Positions 43,819-52,171 of a stretch of 64,000 nt of DNA are shown piece by piece (the first letter of the stretch is position 1; every line of letters begins with the position of its first letter). Source of the DNA: Pyrinomonadaceae bacterium (GTDB lineage Bacteria; Acidobacteriota; Blastocatellia; Pyrinomonadales; Pyrinomonadaceae); the NCBI GenBank assembly GCA_030841085.1, contig JAVEDP010000024.1, positions 124,001 to 188,000 of the forward strand. The letters are read 5' to 3'. A program made the translations under genes and the position numbers. The notes under the pieces are model-generated. The model saw only the letters and a list, made by a program, of their open reading frames with translations. It did not search any database and had not been told where the DNA came from.

Positions 43819-46380
43819 CTAGAAGTCGAATTCGAACTTGCCGCGCACGGACGTGTGGAGGCTGTTGAAAAACTGGCCGAGCCGCGGGCTGGTGATGTTA
43901 TTTTGCACTTCACTGGGGTTGAAGTGGTTAGTGGTGTTAAGCACTGCCGCGCCGATTCGCATTCGTCGTCCTCCAATCCTCGGTACGAACGTTGGTATGG
44001 AGAAGCCTTTCGTAACTTGCATGGCAAGCGACAGAAAGGTTGGGAAGCGTCCCGCCTGGTTGCGCGCGCCGACAAAATCCAAGTACTCATTAACAAAGGA
44101 GAACGGGAAGCCCGATCGAATCTCGAGCACGGGCGCGATGTTGATATCGTAGCGCATCCGCAACTGGCCATAGGCGAGGAATCGGTGCGGCGCGTCAAAG
44201 GGCTGTGGTCCATACTCGTTCGGCCGTACTACGAACGCTGGAAAATCGCCGAGAAAGTTATCAATAGAATTGAGATCCCCGCGAGCTTTGGACCACACGT
44301 AAGCAACGTTCAACGTACCGATGCGCGGGCTATCATAGATGGCCAGAACTTGTAACTCGCGGTAGCGCGAACGGCCGAGGTTACTGAGCACCAGGGCGCG
44401 CTGGCCTAAGCCGCCGGATGCGGCAAGCCGATCGACGATGAAATCGTCTGTCGTTGCGCGTTGCAGATAGCCAATACGTCCCGTCACCCTACTCGCGATT
44501 GGGAAATCGATCTGCAGGCTCGCCCGGACGCTGCGTGGATTGCGCAACCGTGCTGCGACTATGTTGGCGAAACGCCGCGGGCCCTCGGTTACCGAGATGC
44601 CGTCTGTGCCAAACGTAGTAACGGTGCGCTCGGGAAGCTGGCTGAAGTAGCCGACGCTAAGCGGAGTGCGATCGTAGAACAGACCAAATCCGCCGCGAAT
44701 GACCGTGGCGTGATTCTTGAGCGGCAGGTACAAAAACGAAAGGCGCGGCGAGATGGCGTTCTGCCGGGCCAGCCAGTCACGGTCGAAGCGCAGGCCGGCG
44801 TCGACCGTAAGCTTCTTATTGACGACCCACCGATCCTGCGCGAAAGCAGTGAATTCGCCGAGACTGCTTGTAACGTTCGCCGTTGCGCCGAACTCTATGC
44901 GCCGGGCAAGGGTTCGGTCTTCCCGTCTGATCAGGATCGAGTTTTCGTGGAACACACCCGTCACGCGCGAGTAATCAATTTCGCCGCCGAGCTTCAGGGA
45001 GTGCTGACCATGAAATTCAAGCCCGTGCGAGTAGTAAACCTCCCGCCACTGAAACCTTTGCGACTGCCTGCGGATGTCGGCGAAGTAATTACCGGCGTTG
45101 CCTTCCGGCAACAACTCAAGCGGTCGCGTACCCTGGCCGAAGACGTCAAGGTCAAACGTCTTGTAGCTAAATGTGGAAGAGAGAAACGCAGCGTCCTTGA
45201 AGATTGCCTGCTCCGAGATCGAGAAGAGCATCCCTCGCTGCTTCGTATTCGGTGTCGTCGGCTGCGGATTGAAAGTATTGAGTCCGGCGAAGCCCACCTT
45301 CTGCGGGAAAAATGCCGCGACGAATTTGGCGTTGTTGGTCTTGTTGAGGTTGAGATCGAACTGCGTGAACGAGCTGAAGTTTTCAGAAGTGGACTCGTCT
45401 CCCGGGGCTTTAAGGCTCGGCACGCGAGTGCGCGTGAAACGGTACTCAAGGGACTGTAGGAAGAAAAGACGATCGCGGGCGACCGGACCGCTGAAGGTGA
45501 CGCGGGGACGAAATGAATCGATCGCGCCGGTGAATGTGTTGCGAAAAGTTGGAAAGATGCGCGCGGCCGTGACTTTGAATTTGTTGCCGCCGCCTTTGGT
45601 TTCGAGATCGGTAGCGCCGCCGGTAAGCCGGCCAAACACCGCCGAGTACGGGTTCTCTTCGGTTCTTACGTTTGCCGCCGCTTCGAGCGGGATGTCGAAG
45701 GCCAGGTTGCCAGTAACGGGATCCGTGATGTCCACACCGTTGACTGTGTAGGCGTTCTGACCTGCGCGGGCCCCTTTCTGGTGGTCCACTCCGTCCAGTC
45801 CGCGCACCACACCGGGATTCAGCAACGGCGCGCTCTGATAGTTCTCTGCCGGCAGCGGCACATCCGTCAGTGTTTTGGCGCGGACAGTATTGCTGGTGGT
45901 TGTTTCGGCCGTGCTGAGCAGTCCCTCTTCCTCACGAATGGTAACCGTTTCGGAAATCGTAGCTTTCATCACGATTTCAACAGTCAGCCCTACACCCGGA
46001 GCCAGACTGATTTCACGCTTCACGGTGGCCAATCCATCAGCTTCAACCGTCAGCACAAACGTCGCCGCCGGCAGATCGGCGAAAATAAAATTGCCCACAT
46101 CGTCGCTGACTACTTTGAACAATTGGTCCGGCAGGTCAGGATTGACAAGCGTAAGCCGCGCCCCTACAAGTAAACCCGGAGCCGCATCTGTGGCTTCAGT
46201 AGTGACCTTGACAGTACCCTTGATGCGGCCCGTCAAGTGTTGGGCCATTGCGCAGGGAGGCAGGACCAGCAGACTGAATATCGCGGCGCACAGCAGGCTC
46301 GAGTAGAACGATTTGCAATCACGCGAAAGTGTCGAGCGAGTCGAAGAAATCGAGGGGCGACTTGTCAGTTTTCGGTTCAT
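43819..46380 (-). CDS. Oar-like TonB-dependent receptor with carboxypeptidase-regulatory domain
   Basis: An 853-aa outer-membrane protein. After the signal segment (~residues 25-47) there is a carboxypeptidase-regulatory-like beta sandwich (~50-140, GRIKGTVKVTTEATDAAPG, then FIFADLPAATFVLTVEADG). A plug-like domain follows (~150-250, TLTDVPLPAENYQSAPLLNP; YTVNGVDITDPVTGN) and then a long beta barrel ending in aromatic FEFDF. This architecture is typical of the expanded receptor family in Acidobacteria and of Oar proteins, and imports or binds large substrates that are not predictable. It is smaller than many relatives (~1000 aa). The start is supported by GAGG just upstream of ATG 46380. Confidence 0.88.
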   Translation of the reverse strand: MNRKLTSRPSISSTRSTLSRDCKSFYSSLLCAAIFSLLVLPPCAMAQHLTGRIKGTVKVTTEATDAAPGLLVGARLTLVNPDLPDQLFKVVSDDVGNFIFADLPAATFVLTVEADGLATVKREISLAPGVGLTVEIVMKATISETVTIREEEGLLSTAETTTSNTVRAKTLTDVPLPAENYQSAPLLNPGVVRGLDGVDHQKGARAGQNAYTVNGVDITDPVTGNLAFDIPLEAAANVRTEENPYSAVFGRLTGGATDLETKGGGNKFKVTAARIFPTFRNTFTGAIDSFRPRVTFSGPVARDRLFFLQSLEYRFTRTRVPSLKAPGDESTSENFSSFTQFDLNLNKTNNAKFVAAFFPQKVGFAGLNTFNPQPTTPNTKQRGMLFSISEQAIFKDAAFLSSTFSYKTFDLDVFGQGTRPLELLPEGNAGNYFADIRRQSQRFQWREVYYSHGLEFHGQHSLKLGGEIDYSRVTGVFHENSILIRREDRTLARRIEFGATANVTSSLGEFTAFAQDRWVVNKKLTVDAGLRFDRDWLARQNAISPRLSFLYLPLKNHATVIRGGFGLFYDRTPLSVGYFSQLPERTVTTFGTDGISVTEGPRRFANIVAARLRNPRSVRASLQIDFPIASRVTGRIGYLQRATTDDFIVDRLAASGGLGQRALVLSNLGRSRYRELQVLAIYDSPRIGTLNVAYVWSKARGDLNSIDNFLGDFPAFVVRPNEYGPQPFDAPHRFLAYGQLRMRYDINIAPVLEIRSGFPFSFVNEYLDFVGARNQAGRFPTFLSLAMQVTKGFSIPTFVPRIGGRRMRIGAAVLNTTNHFNPSEVQNNITSPRLGQFFNSLHTSVRGKFEFDF

Positions 46381-46593
46381 TCCAACCTCTTCGAACTGAA
46401 AGGGGGTCTAACGGCGAGGTGTAACGGGGGGTGCTATCGTATCTTCTTTCAGGGCTGGACTTCAACGATTAGCTGGGACAAAGGACGGACACCGGCGCGG
46501 ACGTGTTCTGGTGCAGCGCGGAGCGATCTAATTAGCACCGTGGCTTTAGCCCAGTGACTAGGGTTCGCAACACCCTCCTCGAACCTCCAGGCC

Positions 46594-46811
46594 TCAGCGC
46601 CAAAGGCGCGAAATGTAATAGCCCAGGGCAACGCCCTGGGTGGGGTCACTGAATTTTGGAAGCGCTGAAAGCGCGAAATAGAAAGTGTCGAATCACAAAG
46701 CCTAGTTCGCCTGCTGCAACATCATTTCGCGCCTTCAGCGCTCAGAAGCTTTAAACGGTTGCACCCTGGGCCGATGGCCCAGGCTATTACATTTCGCGCC
46801 TTTGGCGCTGA
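46594..46811. repeat. 218-base element with 35-base inverted ends, beside the DUF4062 gene
   Basis: CTCAGCGCCAAAGGCGCG then AAATGTAATAGCCCAGGGC at the left is the near-exact reverse complement of 46777-46811. An inner pair (AGCGCTGAAAGCGCG and CGCGCCTTCAGCGCT) gives a nested hairpin. The 531-base gap between the receptor and the DUF4062 gene contains this and no gene I can support. Confidence 0.8.
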
Positions 46812-46911
46812 GAGCCGCGGCGCGCTCTTGTCATTGCATTATCGCTGGTAACTCCTCAGGTTCGCCCTTGAGAAAAGCCTGGTACTACGCTGCGCTTCAT
46901 CGATCCGCGCT

Positions 46912-48204
46912 TCATGTTTGGTGGTTCTCTATCCAATTAGCTATCTCATCAATAGATACCGCTTCCTTTTCTATCTTTTCTGCTTCAATCGCGAATGGCG
47001 TGGAAGGATAAAGGCGTACTTTCTCAAGTTTCTCGTAATCACCATCAAGTGCTTTGATTAAAGCGACTGACAGATTCACAATGCTTAGTTCACAATCGGC
47101 AACTGCTAGAGGTGTTAGCAAATCATTATTATTTACGGAAATGTTTTCTTCACGCTTCATATATGGTCTGAATTTCTCTAACAGAGTATCTACTCGGGAG
47201 TTCAATATTCGGCTTAGACTCCTCAGTCGATCCGTATTTTCTCTCAATTGAACAAGCGAGTTATTAACCACGCCGCTCTTATACACGTTTAAGCTGCGGT
47301 CATATTCCAAAAACTCCCCTGAGGTAAGAGCTTGGTCAACAAACTGTGTAGAGAGTTTTTCACCGCTCCCGGCAACTACAAAGTACATCACCAGCCATTT
47401 TAAATATCTCCCGGGCATAATGCTGGAAGAATCTAAATTCCCGCTAATAGAACGCCTTGCAGCCGAAGCATAAAAGTCGGCGTTCGCATGAACTTCGCCT
47501 TTATAATGCATCGTGAGATGAGTTAGATTTGCAAGTAACTCTCGTCTTAGATTTTCCATTAAAGCTATTTTCGTTAGGCTTTCTGAAATATTAAACTCAG
47601 TGCGAAGAGTTTCTACTATGTCTTGAAAATATGTGAACGTATTGATCCAGTTACCAATAGGGCGCTCTCCTTTTCCCTGGATGGCACGTGCCATCTCATC
47701 CCCTCTACTGATCTCGTTCAAGAAATCAAAAGCTGTCTCTGCCTCATTTACAAATTTGCTAGGATGATTGGCGATTGCATCTACGTCAGAAGGGCTGAGC
47801 TCAGCTTGCGAACAATAATCTTTTGCGAGGAAATCTCGTAGCGCTATCCTATCTTCTTTTATGTTCCATAGATCAGAACGGACGAAGCTTAGTAGTTTTA
47901 GTTTACCTGCTTTCAAAAGGCTATACGCTGTGCGGTACTCCATACGTGTAATACTTATGTTTTCAGAAGCGTCATAAAAGCCGCCTGCCCTAGCACCTAC
48001 TAAGAGAATGAAATAATCCGCTCGCTCCACAGCTTTAAGGCATGCATCATATGAATTCTTATTGAGAGGCTTCGCAAAATCATTGTGCTCTGAAAGCATC
48101 ACTTCATAGCCCAGTTGTTCTAACCAATATTTTAATGCTGAGCGAAGATCGCGGAAGTCATAAACAGTAGAAGAAATGAAAATCTTGGGTTTAGATATTG
48201 ACAT
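46912..48204 (-). CDS. stand-alone DUF4062 protein, possibly defence-related
   Basis: A 430-aa protein. Residues ~5-130 match the DUF4062 pattern: KIFISSTVYDFRDLRSALK, LGYEVMLSEHND, SYDACLKAVERADYFILLVG and RAGGFYD, ending near ITRMEYRTAYSL. DUF4062 resembles TIR-like alpha/beta domains and usually sits at the N-terminus of NTPase-type immune or signalling proteins; here no NTPase follows. The rest (~190-430) is helical, with no motif I know. The codons are visibly A/T-richer than in the neighbours, and a palindromic element lies just downstream, which suggests horizontal gain. The defence role is inference from the domain's usual company. Confidence 0.75.
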   Translation of the reverse strand: MSISKPKIFISSTVYDFRDLRSALKYWLEQLGYEVMLSEHNDFAKPLNKNSYDACLKAVERADYFILLVGARAGGFYDASENISITRMEYRTAYSLLKAGKLKLLSFVRSDLWNIKEDRIALRDFLAKDYCSQAELSPSDVDAIANHPSKFVNEAETAFDFLNEISRGDEMARAIQGKGERPIGNWINTFTYFQDIVETLRTEFNISESLTKIALMENLRRELLANLTHLTMHYKGEVHANADFYASAARRSISGNLDSSSIMPGRYLKWLVMYFVVAGSGEKLSTQFVDQALTSGEFLEYDRSLNVYKSGVVNNSLVQLRENTDRLRSLSRILNSRVDTLLEKFRPYMKREENISVNNNDLLTPLAVADCELSIVNLSVALIKALDGDYEKLEKVRLYPSTPFAIEAEKIEKEAVSIDEIANWIENHQT

Positions 48205-48343
48205 AGCTAAATCTTAGTCGAAGTGGGTGTGAGCGTCTAACTGCTCGTAATATTGCGGATCTGCGGCGAAAGTACGAATTTGGCAGGAGTATCTAGGGTG
48301 TTGCTTGCACCCAAAACGCGGCGGGTGATATTCATCATCGATA

Positions 48344-49279
48344 ATGTCAGTCTTGCTTTTCTTTATTGACGGCCTTGGCATAGGTGCGCGCGGCCCACAA
48401 AATCCTTTCGATGGGCTGGCTGATGCAGAGCCGTTGGCACTATTCCCAGATGAGGGGACCACGACAATACACGACGGTATGGTGGTGCCTACGGACGCGA
48501 CCCTGGGAATTGAAGGACGGCCGCAGAGCGCTTCCGGCCAGACCACGATTCTCACCGGAATAAACGTTCCGCAATTGCTTGGCTATCACAAACAGGGATT
48601 TCCGAACGCGGCGATGCTGGAAATACTGCGCGAGCATTCGATCTTTCTGCAATTGAAGGGCGCCGGGGTTGGTCCAATTACTTTTGCAAACACATATACG
48701 CAGCGGTTTTTTGACGAGCGGCCGCGCTGGGTGTCGGCCACCACGGCGGCGATGGAAGCGGCGGCAGTGCCCTTTCGTCAGCTTGCTGACCTAAAGGCAG
48801 GGGGCGCGGTCTATCACGACTTTACCAATCAGTTGTTGATCGAACGCGGTGAAGATGTTGAATTGCGCAGCGCCGAACAAGCCGCCGACGTGCTCGCTTC
48901 ACTCGTCGCGGAAAACAGATTTACGCTCTACGAATATTTCATTACCGACAAGATCGGCCACAAACAGGATTTGCAGCTAGCGAGAACTACTTTGCAAAAC
49001 CTGGCGCGGCTTATTCGGGAGTTGCTAGTTCGCGTTGATTTGAATAGCACTTCCGTTATACTCACCAGCGATCACGGCAACATCGAAGATCTTTCGTCGC
49101 GCAATCACACGCTGAACCAGGTTCCCACAATCGTTTGGGGACGTGACCGAAATCGTATTGCAAGTCGGATCAGAACACTTGCAGACATCACTCCGGCAAT
49201 AGTTGATACCCTAACGGGAACGCCATTGCTAAAGAGTACTGATGCAGTTGCAGCCGGAAGTTCAGAGTCCAGCCTTTAG
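48344..49279 (+). CDS. alkaline-phosphatase-superfamily metalloenzyme (phosphomutase-like)
   Basis: A 311-aa protein of the metalloenzyme/iPGM superfamily. The first metal ligand is in LLFFIDGLGIGARG, the nucleophile Ser/Thr region in SASGQTTILTGINVP, and the second metal site in ILTSDHGNIEDLSSRNHT (D-H-G-N). The cap region is short. Relatives include cofactor-independent phosphoglycerate mutase and phosphopentomutase, but at 311 aa it is shorter than iPGM (~510). The reaction is therefore unknown. The stop lies in a palindromic repeat, which encodes the last few codons. Confidence 0.82.
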   Translation: MSVLLFFIDGLGIGARGPQNPFDGLADAEPLALFPDEGTTTIHDGMVVPTDATLGIEGRPQSASGQTTILTGINVPQLLGYHKQGFPNAAMLEILREHSIFLQLKGAGVGPITFANTYTQRFFDERPRWVSATTAAMEAAAVPFRQLADLKAGGAVYHDFTNQLLIERGEDVELRSAEQAADVLASLVAENRFTLYEYFITDKIGHKQDLQLARTTLQNLARLIRELLVRVDLNSTSVILTSDHGNIEDLSSRNHTLNQVPTIVWGRDRNRIASRIRTLADITPAIVDTLTGTPLLKSTDAVAAGSSESSL

Positions 49280-49327
49280 GCTGCTCTTACGTGGGTAAGA
49301 GGCAAGCTAAAGCTTGGACTCTAAACT
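49259..49327. repeat. AGTTCAGAGTCCAGCC..GGACTCTAAACTAC palindrome (copy 7)
   Basis: The arms are AGTTCAGAGTCCAGCCTTTA and TAAAGCTTGGACTCTAAACT, between the metalloenzyme and the transporter. It overlaps the 3' end of the metalloenzyme gene. Confidence 0.78.
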
Positions 49328-49347
49328 ACATCGTGCCAGCCTGAGAC

Positions 49348-50751
49348 ATGACCGCCACAAACCATCCCGCCAAATCCGAAGGTCCTGCTAACCTCGAAAA
49401 GAACAATCCGCGTGAAGTTTTCGGTTGGAAGATATACGACTGGGCCAACTCTGCTTTTTCCACCACCATCGCAGCCGCACTCTTCGGTCCTTATCTGACT
49501 GAAATAACGCAGCAGGTTGTCGGAGAGAATGGAATCGTCGTCAATCTCGGTCCGGTTGGCGCTATTACTTCAAAATCTTTTTTCCCCACCTGCGTTTCCG
49601 TTGCCGTCTTCCTGCAAATATTTCTGTTGCCGACGCTGGGCGCGGTTGCCGACTACTCAAATCTGAAAAAGAAAATGATGGCGCTGTTCTGCTATATCGG
49701 CGTCGTCGCTACTTGTTTGATGTTCTTTGTTTCCGGCAGGCTTTATTTGCTGGGTGGCCTTTTGTTTATTGTCGCTAATCTTAGCTTTGGCGCGACGATA
49801 GTTTTCTACAATGGCTTTCTCAATGACCTCACAACTGAAGATCAGCGTGACAAAGTGTCAAGCCGCGGCTTTGCTTATGGCTATCTCGGCGGCGGACTGC
49901 TGCTGGCGCTTAATTTTCTTCTCGTAAAGAGCGCGCCGCGGCTGGGCCTCGATACCGGCATGGCTGTGCGGCTCTCGTTGTTATCGGCCGGCGTGTGGTG
50001 GGGGGCTTTTGCGCTGATCACATTTGCAACTCTGAAAACGCGCACGACAGAAAAAGCTTTGCCGCCGGGAAAGACTTATTTGACGGTTGGTTTCTCAGAA
50101 CTAGGCCGGACCTTCCGCGAGTTGGCGCGTCTGCGACATACACTCAGGTACCTCATCGGATACTTATTCTTTAATGACGGCATTCAAACAGTAATCAGTA
50201 TGGCGTCGGTTTTTCTGGCACAGGAACTGTTCGTGGCGCGCGGCCTAAAGACGGACCAATCCTTTCTACTGCTGATTTTTCTGATGGTGCAGTTTGTTGC
50301 CATCTTTGGCGCGCTCCTGTTCGAGCGAATTGCTTATCTGATCGGGACAAAGAGTGCGATTCTGATTTCGCTGGTGCTGTGGGCGGGTGTCGTCATTTAC
50401 GGATATGGTTTTCTGCACACGACTTCTGAAGCCTGGGTCATGGCCATATTCCTAGCCATCGTTTTGGGCGGCTCACAAGCGCTTTCACGATCGCTGTTTT
50501 CGCGAATGATTCCGGCGGGGCGAGAGGCTTCGTTTTTCGGCATTTATGAGGTTTCCGAACGCGGCACATCGTGGCTTGGCCCACTTACTTTCGGCGCAGT
50601 GGTGGCGGCTACAGGTTCTTATCGGCAAGCGCTGCTGTCTCTAATAATTTTTTTCATCGCCGGCATCATCATTCTCTACCTTACCGATACGAAGAAGGCC
50701 ATTCACGAAGCGGGGAATTTGTTGCCCGAAGAAGCGGCGGGCCTCAAGTAA
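49348..50751 (+). CDS. UMF1-family major-facilitator transporter
   Basis: A 467-aa membrane protein with about twelve helices. The N-terminal FGWKIYDWANSAFSTTIAA is the signature of the UMF1 (Atg22-like) branch of the major facilitator superfamily, and FYNGFLNDLTTEDQRDKVSSRGFAYGYLGGG and LGGSQALSRSLFSRMIP are also typical. Substrates of bacterial UMF1 proteins are unknown (the yeast relative exports amino acids from vacuoles). It is in the same direction as the metalloenzyme gene, with a repeat between them. Confidence 0.9.
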   Translation: MTATNHPAKSEGPANLEKNNPREVFGWKIYDWANSAFSTTIAAALFGPYLTEITQQVVGENGIVVNLGPVGAITSKSFFPTCVSVAVFLQIFLLPTLGAVADYSNLKKKMMALFCYIGVVATCLMFFVSGRLYLLGGLLFIVANLSFGATIVFYNGFLNDLTTEDQRDKVSSRGFAYGYLGGGLLLALNFLLVKSAPRLGLDTGMAVRLSLLSAGVWWGAFALITFATLKTRTTEKALPPGKTYLTVGFSELGRTFRELARLRHTLRYLIGYLFFNDGIQTVISMASVFLAQELFVARGLKTDQSFLLLIFLMVQFVAIFGALLFERIAYLIGTKSAILISLVLWAGVVIYGYGFLHTTSEAWVMAIFLAIVLGGSQALSRSLFSRMIPAGREASFFGIYEVSERGTSWLGPLTFGAVVAATGSYRQALLSLIIFFIAGIIILYLTDTKKAIHEAGNLLPEEAAGLK

Positions 50752-50786
50752 ACTATCTGAAAAATCTCAGGTCGAGGATCGCCTTC

Positions 50787-51098
50787 TTATCCTGCTAACT
50801 TCTTTTCACGCCGATCGGATTTTTTCTCCAGGCACTCGCGCGAACAATATATTGAGCGGCCGGCGCCCGTTCCAATGGCGCGTTCGGCCGGCACCCACGT
50901 TCCGCACGCGACACAGCGCACTAACTTGCTGTCAGTTATACCGCCCGCGCGGCTCCGAGAATTCGACGTGGACTCGGGGTCGGTAATGTTGCGCGCGACT
51001 GTGAATATTTTTTGCAGGGCCACCAGGTAAGGACGAATGCGCGCATAGAGCAACAAGAGCAGCAGCGCGAAAAGGCAAGCGATGACGAGATACTTCAA
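50787..51098 (-). CDS. small membrane protein with zinc-finger-like C-terminus (PP0621-like)
   Basis: A 103-aa protein with one N-terminal helix (MKYLVIACLFALLLLLLYA) and a C-terminal treble-clef-like knuckle: RCVACGTWVPAERAI, then IYCSRECLEKK, giving CxxC and CxxxC. This fits the PP0621 family of small proteins, whose function is unknown. It is encoded 21 bases after the ribbon-helix-helix gene, so probably in the same transcript. Confidence 0.75.
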   Translation of the reverse strand: MKYLVIACLFALLLLLLYARIRPYLVALQKIFTVARNITDPESTSNSRSRAGGITDSKLVRCVACGTWVPAERAIGTGAGRSIYCSRECLEKKSDRREKKLAG

Positions 51099-51119
51099 GA
51101 GAGTTACCGAATGGTTTGC

Positions 51120-51398
51120 TTAGCTGCGATCTTCGCCAGGTTTACTGCCGCGCGAGTATTCAATGTCGACGTTGCGACGACGCGGTGCGGGATCAGTTGT
51201 GCGACGGCGCGGTGTCGACTCGCGATTGCGCCGATCCACGCTGCCAGTCGGTAGTCCTTTACCATGCACGGCTTCCTCAAGAATGCGCGTGATCTCCTGC
51301 GAGAGAGTTCTATGTTCGGCCGCCGCCCGCCGCCGTAAGGATTCCTTCAAATGATTGGGCACGTACGCGCCAATGAAAACTCCTTTACGATTCGCCAT
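51120..51398 (-). CDS. ribbon-helix-helix (Arc-like) DNA-binding protein
   Basis: A 92-aa protein whose first ~45 residues form a ribbon-helix-helix: strand GVFIGAYVPNHLKESLRRRA, then TLSQEITRILEEAV. This fold is found in antitoxins (FitA/Arc-like) and small repressors. The C-terminal ~45 residues are arginine-rich and disordered (RRNRESTPRRRTTDPAPRRR), as in DNA- or toxin-binding tails. No PIN or other toxin follows; the next gene is the PP0621-like protein. Confidence 0.78.
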   Translation of the reverse strand: MANRKGVFIGAYVPNHLKESLRRRAAAEHRTLSQEITRILEEAVHGKGLPTGSVDRRNRESTPRRRTTDPAPRRRNVDIEYSRGSKPGEDRS

Positions 51399-51584
51399 CT
51401 ATTCAGGGCCTCTCTTTCGAAAATTGGTGAAGCGCTGGGAATGCTTAGCGCCAAGCGAAGTGGAACAGGTCTATAAGCCGAATTCTGTGCTCCGATTTGC
51501 ACCGGAGTGGCGATCATTCATCTAGTCCAAATGTTGCCAGTTGGATCAAGCGATCTACCCGGAGGTCGTACCAGCCCTTTTTTT

Positions 51585-51613
51585 AAGATCTCAGATTTGA
51601 GATCTCAAATTTT
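51585..51613. repeat. palindromic insertion in rnpB (P15-P17 side)
   Basis: TAAGATCTCAGATTTGAGAT and the following CTCAAATTTTA make a hairpin inside the region that in E. coli RNase P holds the P16/P17 loop, between the GGGAGGCGTC and ACGACCTCCGGG strands. Confidence 0.75.
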
Positions 51614-51761
51614 AGAACTGTTTCGGGCGGGCAGCCCTGTTGACGCCTCCCTATTTGATCTTGCACCGCGAGGAGTTTGCCTGGCCGCGTCTGTCACCAA
51701 ACGCGCCGGTGCGCTCTTACTTTAAGCCCCGGGGGGCCGCACCGTTTCACCCATCACCTGC

Positions 51762-51796
51762 TTTGAGATCTCAAATCTCAGATCTGAAATCTCAAA
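51762..51796. repeat. palindromic insertion in rnpB (before the GGTGAAACGG block)
   Basis: TTTGAGATCTCAAATCTCAG followed by ATCTGAAATCTCAAA, a 35-base near-palindrome. It sits between AAACCAGCCGCGG and GCAGGTGATGGGTGAAAC, the place of a variable stem-loop in other species. Confidence 0.78.
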
Positions 51797-51839
51797 CCGC
51801 GGCTGGTTTGCTTTCTGTTGCACTTGTCGTCGTCCGATT

Positions 51840-51938
51840 AATCTCAGATTACAACTTTCAAATCCGCCTTGACCACGCCGGCCGTAACGGAATTTTCCGT
51901 TTTCGTGTCCAGCGATTTGAAATCTGTAATCTGAGATT
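51840..51938. repeat. 25-bp helix extension in rnpB (P7-P10 side)
   Basis: The arms 51840-51864 and 51914-51938 are reverse complements at 23 of 25 positions. They enclose the short helices of the specificity domain (GGAAAATTCC and neighbours). The two arms differ from simple tandem copies in a way that keeps pairing, so the insertion extends a helix instead of breaking it. Confidence 0.78.
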
Positions 51939-52171
51939 TATCCGACGCCCCGCCGTTAGCGGGCTCGCTGCCCTTTGGTGTTCGGACTTTCCTCTCCTGA
52001 CTTTCTCTCAAGCTGGATCTAAGACTAAATAAGTCTGAAATCTAATGATTTGAGATTTGAATCAGCAGCGACCGCCCGACCTGTTCACTTGCTCGGCTTC
52101 TTGAGTATATCAAAGCTGTGTTGAACAGGTACAGCGTGGTTGGCAGACAGTTAAATCATGCTAGACGAAGA

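Larger units (their letters stand above)
51458..52092 (-). ncRNA. rnpB: RNase P RNA, enlarged by repeat insertions
   Basis: Bacterial type A RNase P RNA on the minus strand, the catalytic subunit that trims the 5' ends of pre-tRNAs. P1 is formed by AAGTGAACAGGTC at the 5' end and GACCTGTTCCACTT at the 3' end (one bulge). Diagnostic blocks in order are GAGGAAAGTCCGAACACC, AAGTGCAACAGAAAGCAAACC, GGGTGAAACGGTGCGG, GTAAGAGCGCACCGG, GCAAACTCC, CAAATAGGGAGG, ACTAGATGAATGATCGCC and ACAGAATTCGGCTTATAGACC. At ~635 nt it is well above the usual 350-450, because palindromic AGATTTGAGATCTCAAATCT-type insertions sit in at least four peripheral places. The core blocks are all intact. Confidence 0.93.

Noticed and set aside
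44461-45459. 332-codon plus-strand frame opposite the TonB receptor (also 43780-44355 and 45173-45751)
   Set aside because: Antisense to a clear receptor gene, with low-complexity Arg/Glu-rich composition, no motif and no ribosome-binding site; shadow frame of G/C-rich coding DNA.
50787-51398. RHH protein plus downstream small gene as a toxin-antitoxin pair
   Set aside because: The second gene is a membrane-anchored zinc-knuckle protein of the PP0621 type, not a PIN, RelE or similar toxin. The RHH protein alone is kept as a regulator.
51507-52032. ORFs of 72 and 130 codons in the rnpB region
   Set aside because: They lie on the strand opposite an intact RNase P RNA and contain its repeat insertions.
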